The translations under genes and the position numbers were made by a program. A stretch of DNA of 64,000 nucleotides, from positions 1,411,895 to 1,475,894 of the forward strand of contig LN908986.1 in assembly GCA_001486445.1 (NCBI GenBank), in the 5' to 3' direction. The DNA is from Hugonella massiliensis (GTDB lineage: Bacteria; Actinomycetota; Coriobacteriia; Coriobacteriales; Eggerthellaceae). How positions within the stretch are numbered: the stretch's first letter is position 1; every line of letters begins with the position of its first letter. The notes under the pieces were generated by a model that saw only the letters and a program-made list of their open reading frames with translations, was not told the origin of the DNA and made no database searches. Below, in pieces: positions 17,575 through 26,113 of this stretch.

Positions 17575-17722
17575 CATGCCCTCGTGCCGAAAGCGACACC
17601 TGCGCGACCATCTCATCATCGCCTGGCCCGAGTGGAGAGGGCCGCATCGCGAGCGCCGAGCGGAGAGGCGCAACGTCAGCCGCGCAGTAAAGCGCGAACC
17701 ACACACGAGGGATGAAGCAGGC

Positions 17723-17863
17723 ATGGCAGAGGAAGCAAGCCAGCAGGCAGCCGCGCAGGAAGCGCCGAAGGGAGGCCTCGACCTCTCCGAGGCGAATAAG
17801 CGCCTCGGAGAGGTCGAGCAGGAATCGCCCCCGCGCGCGCGGGGAGCGCTATTTGTAATATAA
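17723..17863 (+). pseudogene. Truncated phage scaffold-like reading frame
   Basis: The ATG at 17723 has a GAGGGATG ribosome site. The text starts MAEEASQQAAAQEAPKGGLD and continues with a charged helix (LSEANKRLGEVEQE), the typical look of a phage scaffold protein N-terminus. In tailed phages this gene follows the minor capsid gene. The frame runs into solitary repeat 4 after ~32 residues and stops soon after, so the gene is cut exactly at the repeat. Sequence at ~17590-17720 looks like the end of another phage gene. Scaffold identity is inferred from composition and order only. Confidence 0.4.
17821..17849 (-). repeat. Type I-E-like CRISPR repeat, solitary copy 4
   Basis: Core CCCCGCGCGCGCGGGG, differing at one base from the other copies, followed by AGCGC. 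Same orientation as copies 1-3. It ends the phage-derived segment and lies 132 bases from the type II-A array. Confidence 0.55.
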
Positions 17864-17871
17864 AGTTTTTG

Positions 17872-17905
17872 ACGGCGGATGGCTCTGCATAGGGGCTTCC
17901 GCCGT
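17872..17905 (-). terminator. Hairpin beyond the leader-distal end of the array
   Basis: Arms ACGGCGGA and TCCGCCGT separated by 18 bases. It is positioned to end the minus-strand pre-crRNA, but no clear T-run follows. Confidence 0.35.
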
Positions 17906-17981
17906 ATTGATATCTTCTGTATAGATCCGTCGCTGTGGACCACTATTACACTGCGTATCCCACGATGGTCTGTCACCCGTT

Positions 17982-19918
17982 GTTTAACTACCAGTCAGAA
18001 CGACACTGCTCCAAAACAATCCACGCACCCGCGAGGGGTGCGACACGTTTGATTACCAGTCAGAACGACACTGCTCCAAAACAAGTTGTTGTTCGGCGCC
18101 GGTTCTAGCTTGGTTTGCTTACCAGTCAGAACGACACTGCTCCAAAACAACACAAACCTATATTTATGGCTTTCGTCTGTTTGCTTACCAGTCAGAACGA
18201 CACTGCTCCAAAACCTTCGCGCATCCGCCTTTCCCGTTCCAGGTGTTTGCTTACCAGTCAGAACGACACTGCTCCAAAACCGGGCACGCATGACTGTCCG
18301 ATGAATGACGGTTTGCTTACCAGTCAGAACGACACTGCTCCAAAACCACCGTTGACACTTATGCCCCCAGCTTGCCGTTTGCTTACCAGTCAGAACGACA
18401 CTGCTCCAAAACAACATCTCCGAATACGACAAGAACAAGGTAGTTTGCTTACCAGTCAGAACGACACTGCTCCAAAACGCATCCCTTGCGCCAATCGCGG
18501 GCCATTGCGTTTGCTTACCAGTCAGAACGACACTGCTCCAAAACGGTTTTCGCAGTGCGTACGGCTGTCGAAAGTTTGCTTACCAGTCAGAACGACACTG
18601 CTCCAAAACATGCTCAGAAGGCCGTGCGAGCTTGTGGTGGTTTGCTTACCAGTCAGAACGACACTGCTCCAAAACGCCACGCGCTCGTGCAGACGCGCTG
18701 CATTAGTTTGCTTACCAGTCAGAACGACACTGCTCCAAAACATGCCCCTTCCACGATGGTTGCCATTGCTGTTTGCTTACCAGTCAGAACGACACTGCTC
18801 CAAAACTACACGACGCCCAGCACGGACGGGCGGAAGTTTGCTTACCAGTCAGAACGACACTGCTCCAAAACGATGACCCCGAACACAACAACGGGGATAA
18901 GTTTGCTTACCAGTCAGAACGACACTGCTCCAAAACGAGCGCACGCTGGGGAAGAAGATTCACAGGTTTGCTTACCAGTCAGAACGACACTGCTCCAAAA
19001 CGCAGCCCTTGCTCCAATCGCGGGCCATGGCGTTTGCTTACCAGTCAGAACGACACTGCTCCAAAACGAGCGCACGCTGGGGAAGAAGATTCACAGGTTT
19101 GCTTACCAGTCAGAACGACACTGCTCCAAAACCCGCCTGAAAGCCTTGAGCTCAGCCGCCGAGTTTGCTTACCAGTCAGAACGACACTGCTCCAAAACCG
19201 AGCACCCGTTACAACCAGCTCGACGTTGTTTGCTTACCAGTCAGAACGACACTGCTCCAAAACCGAGCACCCGTTACAACCAGCTCGACGTTGTTTGCTT
19301 ACCAGTCAGAACGACACTGCTCCAAAACTCAAACGCCATGCGGTTGAGTTCGAGCATCGTTTGCTTACCAGTCAGAACGACACTGCTCCAAAACTGATGC
19401 AAGCGGGAATCGTGTCTTTTTCGAGTTTGCTTACCAGTCAGAACGACACTGCTCCAAAACATCGACCTTGTGCGTGTGGTTGATTCGCGGTTTGCTTACC
19501 AGTCAGAACGACACTGCTCCAAAACGCGCAAGGTCACGGCTGCAATTGCCAAGGGGTTTGCTTACCAGTCAGAACGACACTGCTCCAAAACGTTTCCTTT
19601 CTCTCGGTTGCCTTCTTATTGTTTGCTTACCAGTCAGAACGACACTGCTCCAAAACTTCACATTCATCGTGCTTTAGCGTTTTCGAGTTTGCTTACCAGT
19701 CAGAACGACACTGCTCCAAAACGAAGTCATCGCGTCAGAAGTCGAGATCATGGTTTGCTTACCAGTCAGAACGACACTGCTCCAAAACAGCTGTCTTCGT
19801 GTGATATCATGATGCAAGTTTGCTTACCAGTCAGAACGACACTGCTCCAAAACCGTCTATGTGGTCTACTATCTCGTATTTAGTTTGCTTACCAGTCAGA
19901 ACGACACTGCTCCAAAAC
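17982..19918 (-). CRISPR. Type II-A CRISPR array: 30 repeats of 36 nt, 29 spacers of 29-30 nt
   Basis: Repeat starts run from 17982 to 19883 in steps of 65-66 bases. On the plus strand each repeat begins GTTTGCTTACCAGTCAGAAC and ends CTGCTCCAAAAC. On the minus strand it opens GTTTTGGAGCAGTG, the classic 5' end of a type II-A repeat, so crRNAs come from the minus strand, the same as cas9. The repeats at 17982 and 18047 differ within positions 5-7 (AAC and GAT in place of GCT). Degenerate repeats mark the old, leader-distal end, so new spacers enter next to csn2 at 19918. Spacers 18937-18965 and 19068-19096 are identical, as are 19199-19227 and 19264-19292. Spacers 18479-18508 and 19002-19031 differ at three bases. 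Reading frames across this region are artefacts. Confidence 0.98.
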
Positions 19919-19967
19919 CGATGAGCTTAATTCCTCCTGCAAAGGAACGGTCGAACTGACTGTTTTT
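19919..19967 (-). promoter_or_regulatory. Array leader region between csn2 and the first repeat
   Basis: Only 49 bases separate the csn2 stop from the first repeat. On the minus strand they contain CTTTGCAGGAGGAATTAAGC and end CTCATCG at the repeat junction, the bases where type II-A adaptation complexes read the leader anchor. I see no convincing promoter here, so the array may be read through from the cas operon or from a promoter inside csn2. Confidence 0.5.
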
Positions 19968-20657
19968 TCACCAAGACTCTTCAACAAAGTCCTGGTCAAT
20001 AAGCAGTTTTTTCTCTCTTCCAAGAATATGCTCACGATGGCCGCGCTCAACAAGAAGAAGGCAAATTCTGGAAAAAAATGCCTGATCGTACAACGATTCC
20101 AGCTCCGATTCCGTTAAATATGCCGTCAAATTCACGAAGAGTAGCGGTCGATCGAGCCGCACATCCGAGGCAAGAGAGATAAGTAATATCAACTTGTCAA
20201 TGAGCGGCCCAGCATCGTCAACGTCAACACCGAAGCGAAACGTTTTCAATAGCTTGGGCACGTCCCATTCTAAGGCAAAGCTATAGTCGCCGTTCATCTT
20301 GAAGGCAACAAGGGTAACGAGGTTTTTCAGCTCGGCAAAGCCTCTTTCGAAGTCCTGTCTACAGCCATCTTCCTCGAAAGCGATATTCTCGAATCTCGAA
20401 AAGAGAGCGCCCGCCAAGCAGCGATCGTCCCAGGGAATCATCAGAGGCGAGGGCACCGAAAGGAATGCGTTGGCAGCACGAATCTCCTTCCCAGCATCGT
20501 CCCAAATCGTATAAGGCTCCTTCGCCTCTTCTCCAAGACCTGAACACAGAGATTCTGCCACCCTCGAAAACAGCGTGGGGTTTTCTATCTCCAGCACAAA
20601 CGGTCTATCGGGGGAAAGGGCAAGGGCATGTTCTACGCCTTCGATGTTAACCCTCAT
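19968..20657 (-). CDS. csn2: Csn2, type II-A adaptation protein
   Basis: A 229-residue protein, the normal length for Csn2 (about 220). Csn2 forms a tetrameric ring around linear double-stranded DNA ends and is needed with Cas1, Cas2 and Cas9 to capture new spacers. Identity is supported by the opening MRVNIEGVEHALALSPDRPF, a middle region with helix-rich segments, and the beta-strand PLLFVNLTAYLTESELESLY typical of the family's degenerate P-loop fold. Its position as the last cas gene before the array defines subtype II-A. The ATG overlaps the cas2 stop (ATGA). The G+C content is lower than in flanking core genes. Confidence 0.88.
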   Translation of the reverse strand: MRVNIEGVEHALALSPDRPFVLEIENPTLFSRVAESLCSGLGEEAKEPYTIWDDAGKEIRAANAFLSVPSPLMIPWDDRCLAGALFSRFENIAFEEDGCRQDFERGFAELKNLVTLVAFKMNGDYSFALEWDVPKLLKTFRFGVDVDDAGPLIDKLILLISLASDVRLDRPLLFVNLTAYLTESELESLYDQAFFSRICLLLVERGHREHILGREKKLLIDQDFVEESW

Positions 20658-20962
20658 AGGACCAAGAGCTCCTCCGGAGAGTCCACCTCGTCGAAATCAC
20701 CGCGCTTTCCCGTAACATACGTCATCGTTTCGAATTGACGCTCCGTCACCTTCAGCACTTGAACCAGCCCATGCGGCGGACGATATTTCTCCATGCGCGC
20801 TATTGCGGCATCAGCCGCTGCATCGGTGACCACGAGCTTGACATACACCGATTCTTGCATCATGAGAAAACCCTCTTTGATCAGGTTCTTTCGAAACCGC
20901 CGGTAGTCCTTGCGTTGCTTCGCTGTTTCAACCGGAAGGTCGAAAAAGCATACGAGTCGCAT
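20654..20962 (-). CDS. cas2: Cas2, CRISPR integration complex subunit
   Basis: A 102-residue protein that bridges two Cas1 dimers in the spacer integrase. It begins MRLVCFFDLPVETAKQRKDY with the ferredoxin-like first strand and the conserved aspartate. ESVYVKLV and the later VLKVTERQFE strand follow. The ATG at 20962 is chosen for the GGGGAAG ribosome site eight bases upstream; a GTG at 20989 is in frame but adds nine residues ahead of the conserved strand. With the ATG there is a 23-base gap after cas1 and a 4-base overlap with csn2. Confidence 0.95.
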   Translation of the reverse strand: MRLVCFFDLPVETAKQRKDYRRFRKNLIKEGFLMMQESVYVKLVVTDAAADAAIARMEKYRPPHGLVQVLKVTERQFETMTYVTGKRGDFDEVDSPEELLVL

Positions 20963-20985
20963 GTATCTTCCCCACTCAATAGAAC

Positions 20986-21864
20986 TCACGGAACATCAAA
21001 GCCTTCGATTTCATCGACGCATATCTTTTTATTAAGTGCGTTCAGGCAATCTTGCACATAGAGGCTCACAACGGAATGAAGCTTGTAGAACCCGCCCCTA
21101 TACGCAAGCTGCGAATTACCCACATCTACAAGCACGCGCTTCTCGTCTTTCCCGAATGAGCCGTTAATGTAGGTGCACACCAAGCGGTCGACGACGGGGC
21201 GAAAGGGTTCCATAAAATCACACGCGAGGTTCAGCTGGTTATATTCGTTCCTGTGGTTGACACCCATCTGAGTAAGATAACCGCGAGCTGCAATTTCCCG
21301 GCTTACCATCGAAAGCAAGATGGCGTACCCATAATCCAGACCCGCATTAATCGCGCAGTCAGCGCTACGGCTGAAATCAGCACCGAAGAGGGCGCTGAAA
21401 TAAATACGAGCTGCTTGCGCTTCTCGATTCGTTGCATCCCCGGAACGCACCTCAAGTACCGCTCCATGCAACGTTTTCGCTTCCTTCAGAAAGTCGTTAT
21501 CCTCCAGGACACGTGCTTGCTGAAATATCTTATCCTTCACCACACGTTGCCACACGCGCTTTTTGATCGGCAGCCCCCATTCAAGCTGCTCGTTAACGCG
21601 CGCACTCACATTGTGGGCACCGTAAAGCGGTAAGTACTGTCCTATGGGGTTATGCTTCTCGTCGGACACCACGAGAGGAATCTTGTTCTTCGCAAGTTCC
21701 GCCAACAAGTAGGCGCTCATCATTACCTGTTCGGTTCCAAGAACGAGAGACGAGATCTCCGACAGATGAATCTTCGTCGTATTGTCCTGCTGTCGGACAC
21801 AGAGGTACCCCGATTGATACGAGCAACGGCACGGGTTTTCAATTAAGACTGTCCTAAAGGCCAA
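20986..21864 (-). CDS. cas1: Cas1, CRISPR integrase
   Basis: A 292-residue type II Cas1, the metal-dependent integrase that inserts protospacers at the leader-proximal repeat. The active-site glutamate lies in NREAQAARIYFSALFG (near residue 149), the histidine in GVNHRNEYNQ and the acidic residue in ACDFMEPFRP. The N-terminal beta-sheet domain (KIHLSEISSLVLGTEQVMMS) is normal. Its start overlaps the cas9 stop by 11 bases, so the two are translationally coupled. No truncation or frameshift is visible, so adaptation should be possible. Confidence 0.97.
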   Translation of the reverse strand: MAFRTVLIENPCRCSYQSGYLCVRQQDNTTKIHLSEISSLVLGTEQVMMSAYLLAELAKNKIPLVVSDEKHNPIGQYLPLYGAHNVSARVNEQLEWGLPIKKRVWQRVVKDKIFQQARVLEDNDFLKEAKTLHGAVLEVRSGDATNREAQAARIYFSALFGADFSRSADCAINAGLDYGYAILLSMVSREIAARGYLTQMGVNHRNEYNQLNLACDFMEPFRPVVDRLVCTYINGSFGKDEKRVLVDVGNSQLAYRGGFYKLHSVVSLYVQDCLNALNKKICVDEIEGFDVP

Positions 21865-24800
21865 TTTCTTGCCGCCTTTCGAACATGCCTGTTACTGACT
21901 GGTCGATGAGAGCAGTTGTGCTATTTGAACTTAGTTCTTTGCTAAGAGTCAGCTGAATTTTACCCGCGAACGAAGGGCCATTTATCAGCTTCAGATTAGC
22001 GACATTTTTTTGCGCATTCACCAAATTCAAAATCTCGCAAATTATCTGCTGTTTGCCTTCCTCATTCAAGGAATAAAACGCTCGTGCACGTTCCTCGATC
22101 CGCAATAGACCTTCCTGCCTGGTCGCGTATCTATGAAGAAAACGCAGCAACGTGCCAAACGCTTCATCCAGTACGGCTTCATATCCCGTAGGATCGTCAG
22201 CCTCAATAGCCTCAGCCTCCGCAAGGCTAAAGCACGGCTCGATAGCGTTGCGCACTTCTTTATTACCGCGGATATAGAAGCGCTCCCCGTCAATCTCTAT
22301 CAGCTGATCCTGAAGAATCTTCCTTCGTACAATGGCTTCGAACGCAAGCCCTTCATTACGCGCAAGTTGTTCGGCATACTCAGACAGCACGAGATCGCCA
22401 CGTTTAATGCGAGAAGCGACAGAAACGGGAACGCCCGCATAGCGCAGCACCCTGCCCTTGGAACCTTCTGCTCTATACACGAAGAAATATGCGTTCTTAA
22501 GACTCGAATAGCCACCATATCGTGCAGGATCGAGACCACCCTTTAACGGAATGGTCGGCTTAGTTCTCCCGCCCTTCGGCGAGTAGATCGTCGCGTCCCA
22601 GAACGTTCCCGTCTCCTCGATAGGCATCCGCGAAATGAAGCACTGCCGATAGTTCATAAACTTTTTGATACGTGCGACTTCCGCATCTGCATCCCACGTA
22701 TCGCGGAAAATTTCACCGGTCTCCTTACTGAAGCCTGAGGTAAGGAAACTCTGCACGATAAATGAAGCGTCCTCGGGAAGACGCTTGGTCTTCGCATAGC
22801 GTTCGGCCTGCTCCTGAATGTATTTTCTGATCACATGTTGAAGTGCCACCGGGTTATCGAACACGATGCTATGCCTCAGCTCTATGAAGCGGCCCATCTC
22901 TTCAGCGAGATAGGCATCATGCGCATGGTGGAAGTCGTTCGCGATACGTGATTTGACCAAACCGCGGCGTACACGCAATTGGTGAGACAAGCTCGCCTTG
23001 ATAGACCGAACGTTGGTTTCCGGATAGCGCTCCTGCAGCATCGTGCGCACGAACTTGACCACTTGGCTTGTTTCAACAATCTGCCGATTAATGAAGCCCT
23101 TCATCTGCATGTTCGAGATGTGGCTACGCATAAGGTTGTTGAACTTCTTCTCCCCCATCAACCCGGCATCGTGAAGAGCCCGCCACGTCGGCGCCATTTT
23201 CCTGCGAATCGCATCGCTGAGCAGAAGCGAGTCCGTTTTACGTTGATTCTCTTCCGCGAGAACGAGCGCCTTGTTTTCGAAGCTGTCATCTTTCGTATAG
23301 GACTGCGGGATAATATGGTCTACCTGATAGGACGAAAGCTTCCTGATATCGAGCGGAGCACCCGAATAGAGCGACTTTCCGTTCTGCATGAAGTACAGCG
23401 CGAGCCGTTCGGTGTCGAGTTCTGCATACGACCTGCTCGCAAGGTCCTTCTTCAGATCTGCATCCGCTTCAGCGCCGAGCTTCTTCAAGGCCTCTTTAAT
23501 CGCATCGTAACGCTTCTTGGTGCGCTTGCCGCGTTTATCGACATCATCATCTCTCGTCGTTTCGATATAGATGTTCGCAGGCGCGCATCCTGCAATCGAA
23601 ACGATTTCATCTACGATTTTGAGCGCCTGATTAACGCTCCTGCGCAACGCAGGCGATCCGGGGATTTCGTCGATGCCGAGCTTCCCATGGGATTCCATCC
23701 ATGCCTTATTAGCTTCGGCGATGGCTTTTTCAAATCCCAGGTTATCGTCGTGGAGCGCCTCCATGAGCACCATCGCCGCACCCGGGTGGTTGTTGTTGGG
23801 GTCTCCCTCTTCAAGAACGTCCATGATTGACTTAGCGCCATTATCGGTCGGCACCGTGATACCCGTTAAGAACTTTTTCGAGAGCCGGCCCCATCCCGTA
23901 AAGCGCTTCTTGCAAATCTGCCTGATTTGGCTGGGCGAAAGCACGTCCCCGTAATGCCGTTGGATCCCTTCTTTCAAAATGTCGCGATCTTCGAACAGCG
24001 TGTTCCACAGCACGAGATTCTCGATCATTTCAATAGTCTGGGCATCAAAATCATCGATCCCAAGCACCTTTTTGAAGAAGAGATATGATCCAAGTTTAGA
24101 CTCGAACCCGGTTTCCCCTTGGCCGCCCTTTACGTGAGCGTTCAAGGCGATATTCTCACTTCGTAGCCAGTGTTCAATCTTCTTGTACGTAACCGTGCCG
24201 CGCGTAAATAGCTCATCGAAGATGCGCGCACGCAAATCGTACGAGAAGCGATGCCAATCGTCTCCGTCCTGAGACCAACGCGCCCCATTGAGCTCATTTA
24301 GCACGCAGAATTTTTCATACAGAAGCGACGCGCGGGGCAAGACTGGCTCGCCCTGAAGATAGGTGCAGGTTCCCGTCATGCGCTGAATAAACGCGGCTGC
24401 ACTCGCGTGCTTGTCGATTACCTCTTCCCAGTTCCACGGGCGAATTGGAGTGTTCTCTTTGCCAGGGTTGCGCACCGACCAAGCAAAGCGGGGCTCCCCA
24501 TGCGCAACCGCAGCGTTCTTCTGCGTGAGAGGTCCCACGTAATAAGGGATTCTGAACGTGACGAGAGACTCGATTTCCTTCTCGTGTTTCTTGAGGAAGG
24601 GATAATACCTACCCTGGTTCGCAATAATCGCCTTCATTTCTTCCAGATGGAGCTGGAAGGGGATGCTGCCGTTATCGCTTGTCTTCAGGCGACGGAGAAA
24701 CGTCTGCTCGTCGAAACGACCCATCATCTTGATATACCGTTCATCCGATTCGGCGCCTGTACCCTTGAAAAGTTTCTTAACCTGCGAAGCGAAATCGTCA

Positions 24801-25957
24801 TAGGAAAGCTTGGTGGTACCCAGATTGTAGAGCGTGTAGCCTTTAGCCTTCGAAGGATCGTAGTCTTTTGAGCAGGCACCTTCATAGTGGGGCCCACGGA
24901 AAAACTCATCATACCGAGTAGGGGCATACTGCCGCACTAAGTCTTTGAGTTCGCGCAAGTCTTTGCCGTACTGCTCGTATTCGTTGACCTTGCAGTAGGA
25001 AATCGTGCGCCCATCCCCTCCTTTGAGAATGCCCTGAAGGATAAAAGAAGAGTGCGCAGCCAGGAGAGAATCGAACAATTCGGCACCCTCGTCGGGAACC
25101 GAGCTGCGGAATTCTTCGACGGCGGCGTCATTAGAAAGATCGAATGTCGGGTCGTCGGTCTCAAGAAAGAATACCTTTTTCAGATCGGCTTTGTAGCCGA
25201 GGACGGCGCCGATAACCTGCTTCGCAATACGCTTATGGGCTGCGTCGGTCTCTAGCCCGAGGAACGGTAATCCCTTATCACGCATTTCGCCTCGCGAAAG
25301 CGAGACATCTTCCAGAACAGCGCGCAGCTTTTCGGGTTTTGGTTCGCAGGAACTTTCCGGGTCCACCTCGCCCATCCATTCTGCAAGGGCAGAGCAAAGA
25401 CGATCGACCGACTCTTTCATGTTGGCGTTCTTTGCGCTTAAGCGTTCGTTGTCCTGATGCAGAAAATTGCCACGCGTTTTCACTATGTTGTGAAGCGCGA
25501 GGTATACAAGCCGCACATCTGCTTGCTCGTCGGTTTCCATTAGCCACACGCGCAGGTGGTAGATCGTCGGGAACTTTTTGTAGTAATCACATTCGTTGAA
25601 ATCTTCATCGTTAAAGAGGGGCCAATGGTATGCGGCATGCTGCGGGTCGCGGTCTTGCGGCCACAGCTGTGACTGACGAAGCCGAATGAAGAATTCAGGA
25701 TCCACGGAAGCCATCGGCTCCAGGAAGAAGTCCTGCAGGAGGTCGAGTCGTTGCCTGCGCCTATCATAACGGCGGCGCTGTCCGCGATGGACACGTGCTT
25801 CTGCAGCGGTATTGGCACTGGGAAAAAGGCGGCTCCCCCAAGTAGGCTGTTTCTTGAAATGGTACAGTTCCCCGTTTTCATCGGTTACCGCCCACCCGAC
25901 TGAGCCCGTGCCGAGGTCGAGACCGATATTGTAATTTTCCGCATGCCTCAGTTGCAT
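21854..25957 (-). CDS. cas9: Cas9 nuclease, type II-A
   Basis: A 1367-residue RNA-guided double-strand DNA nuclease, matching the size of the large II-A Cas9 proteins. RuvC-I has IGLDLGTGSVGWAV with catalytic D14. The arginine-rich bridge helix follows (RRRYDRRRQRLDLL, ~61-74). A large helical recognition lobe occupies ~75-780. RuvC-II has IYIETTRDDD with E799. HNH has YQVDHIIPQS with D880/H881 and N904. RuvC-III has FHHAHDAYL with H1011 and D1014. The C-terminal ~300 residues form the wedge and PAM-interacting part, whose specificity I cannot read. All catalytic residues are present, so it should cut. ATG at 25957 follows AGGGG six bases upstream. Transcription runs away from the tracrRNA gene, and a cas9 mRNA beginning upstream would be antisense to it. 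Base composition is clearly less GC-rich than the neighbours, consistent with horizontal gain. Confidence 0.98.
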   Translation of the reverse strand: MQLRHAENYNIGLDLGTGSVGWAVTDENGELYHFKKQPTWGSRLFPSANTAAEARVHRGQRRRYDRRRQRLDLLQDFFLEPMASVDPEFFIRLRQSQLWPQDRDPQHAAYHWPLFNDEDFNECDYYKKFPTIYHLRVWLMETDEQADVRLVYLALHNIVKTRGNFLHQDNERLSAKNANMKESVDRLCSALAEWMGEVDPESSCEPKPEKLRAVLEDVSLSRGEMRDKGLPFLGLETDAAHKRIAKQVIGAVLGYKADLKKVFFLETDDPTFDLSNDAAVEEFRSSVPDEGAELFDSLLAAHSSFILQGILKGGDGRTISYCKVNEYEQYGKDLRELKDLVRQYAPTRYDEFFRGPHYEGACSKDYDPSKAKGYTLYNLGTTKLSYDDFASQVKKLFKGTGAESDERYIKMMGRFDEQTFLRRLKTSDNGSIPFQLHLEEMKAIIANQGRYYPFLKKHEKEIESLVTFRIPYYVGPLTQKNAAVAHGEPRFAWSVRNPGKENTPIRPWNWEEVIDKHASAAAFIQRMTGTCTYLQGEPVLPRASLLYEKFCVLNELNGARWSQDGDDWHRFSYDLRARIFDELFTRGTVTYKKIEHWLRSENIALNAHVKGGQGETGFESKLGSYLFFKKVLGIDDFDAQTIEMIENLVLWNTLFEDRDILKEGIQRHYGDVLSPSQIRQICKKRFTGWGRLSKKFLTGITVPTDNGAKSIMDVLEEGDPNNNHPGAAMVLMEALHDDNLGFEKAIAEANKAWMESHGKLGIDEIPGSPALRRSVNQALKIVDEIVSIAGCAPANIYIETTRDDDVDKRGKRTKKRYDAIKEALKKLGAEADADLKKDLASRSYAELDTERLALYFMQNGKSLYSGAPLDIRKLSSYQVDHIIPQSYTKDDSFENKALVLAEENQRKTDSLLLSDAIRRKMAPTWRALHDAGLMGEKKFNNLMRSHISNMQMKGFINRQIVETSQVVKFVRTMLQERYPETNVRSIKASLSHQLRVRRGLVKSRIANDFHHAHDAYLAEEMGRFIELRHSIVFDNPVALQHVIRKYIQEQAERYAKTKRLPEDASFIVQSFLTSGFSKETGEIFRDTWDADAEVARIKKFMNYRQCFISRMPIEETGTFWDATIYSPKGGRTKPTIPLKGGLDPARYGGYSSLKNAYFFVYRAEGSKGRVLRYAGVPVSVASRIKRGDLVLSEYAEQLARNEGLAFEAIVRRKILQDQLIEIDGERFYIRGNKEVRNAIEPCFSLAEAEAIEADDPTGYEAVLDEAFGTLLRFLHRYATRQEGLLRIEERARAFYSLNEEGKQQIICEILNLVNAQKNVANLKLINGPSFAGKIQLTLSKELSSNSTTALIDQSVTGMFERRQEIGL

Positions 25958-25986
25958 TGAATTCCCCTATCCAACCGTGTTACACT
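25957..25986 (+). promoter_or_regulatory. Promoter of tracrRNA
   Basis: TTGAAT (25957-25962), 18-base spacer, TACACT (25981-25986). The -35 box overlaps the cas9 start codon on the opposite strand, so tracrRNA and cas9 control regions are interlocked. Confidence 0.65.
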
Positions 25987-25992
25987 GGCACC

Positions 25993-26113
25993 GTCTTGAT
26001 ACCAGTCAGGACGACACTGCGAGTCAAAATAACGGCTTAGCCTTGAATGTCCTTTTGGACGCCACGTAGGTGGCAGCTTTTGACTTGCCAAAGAGCCCTT
26101 CGGGGCTCTTTTT
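25993..26113 (+). ncRNA. tracrRNA
   Basis: The anti-repeat at ~25997-26029 (TACCAGTCAGGACGACACTG) copies the plus-strand face of the CRISPR repeat with one mismatch in the core, so its RNA pairs with crRNA repeats transcribed from the other strand. The bulge region and AAAATAACGGCTTAG nexus-like bases follow. Two small hairpins come next, GTCC-TTTT-GGAC (26049-26060) and GCCAC-GTAG-GTGGC (26061-26074). A terminator AAGAGCCC/GGGGCTCTT with a T-run ends at 26113. The expected primary length is about 120 nt. The gene is divergent from cas9. Confidence 0.9.
26091..26113 (+). terminator. Rho-independent terminator of tracrRNA
   Basis: Hairpin AAGAGCCC-TTC-GGGGCTCTT followed by TTT and further T residues on the plus strand. 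It is the 3' stem-loop of the tracrRNA. Confidence 0.9.

Noticed and set aside
18086-19883. Open reading frames of up to ~300 residues made of a repeated LLTSQNDTAPK-like or FWSSVVLTGKQT-like text
   Set aside because: They are the CRISPR repeat read as codons. The 36-base repeat with 29-30 base spacers explains them.
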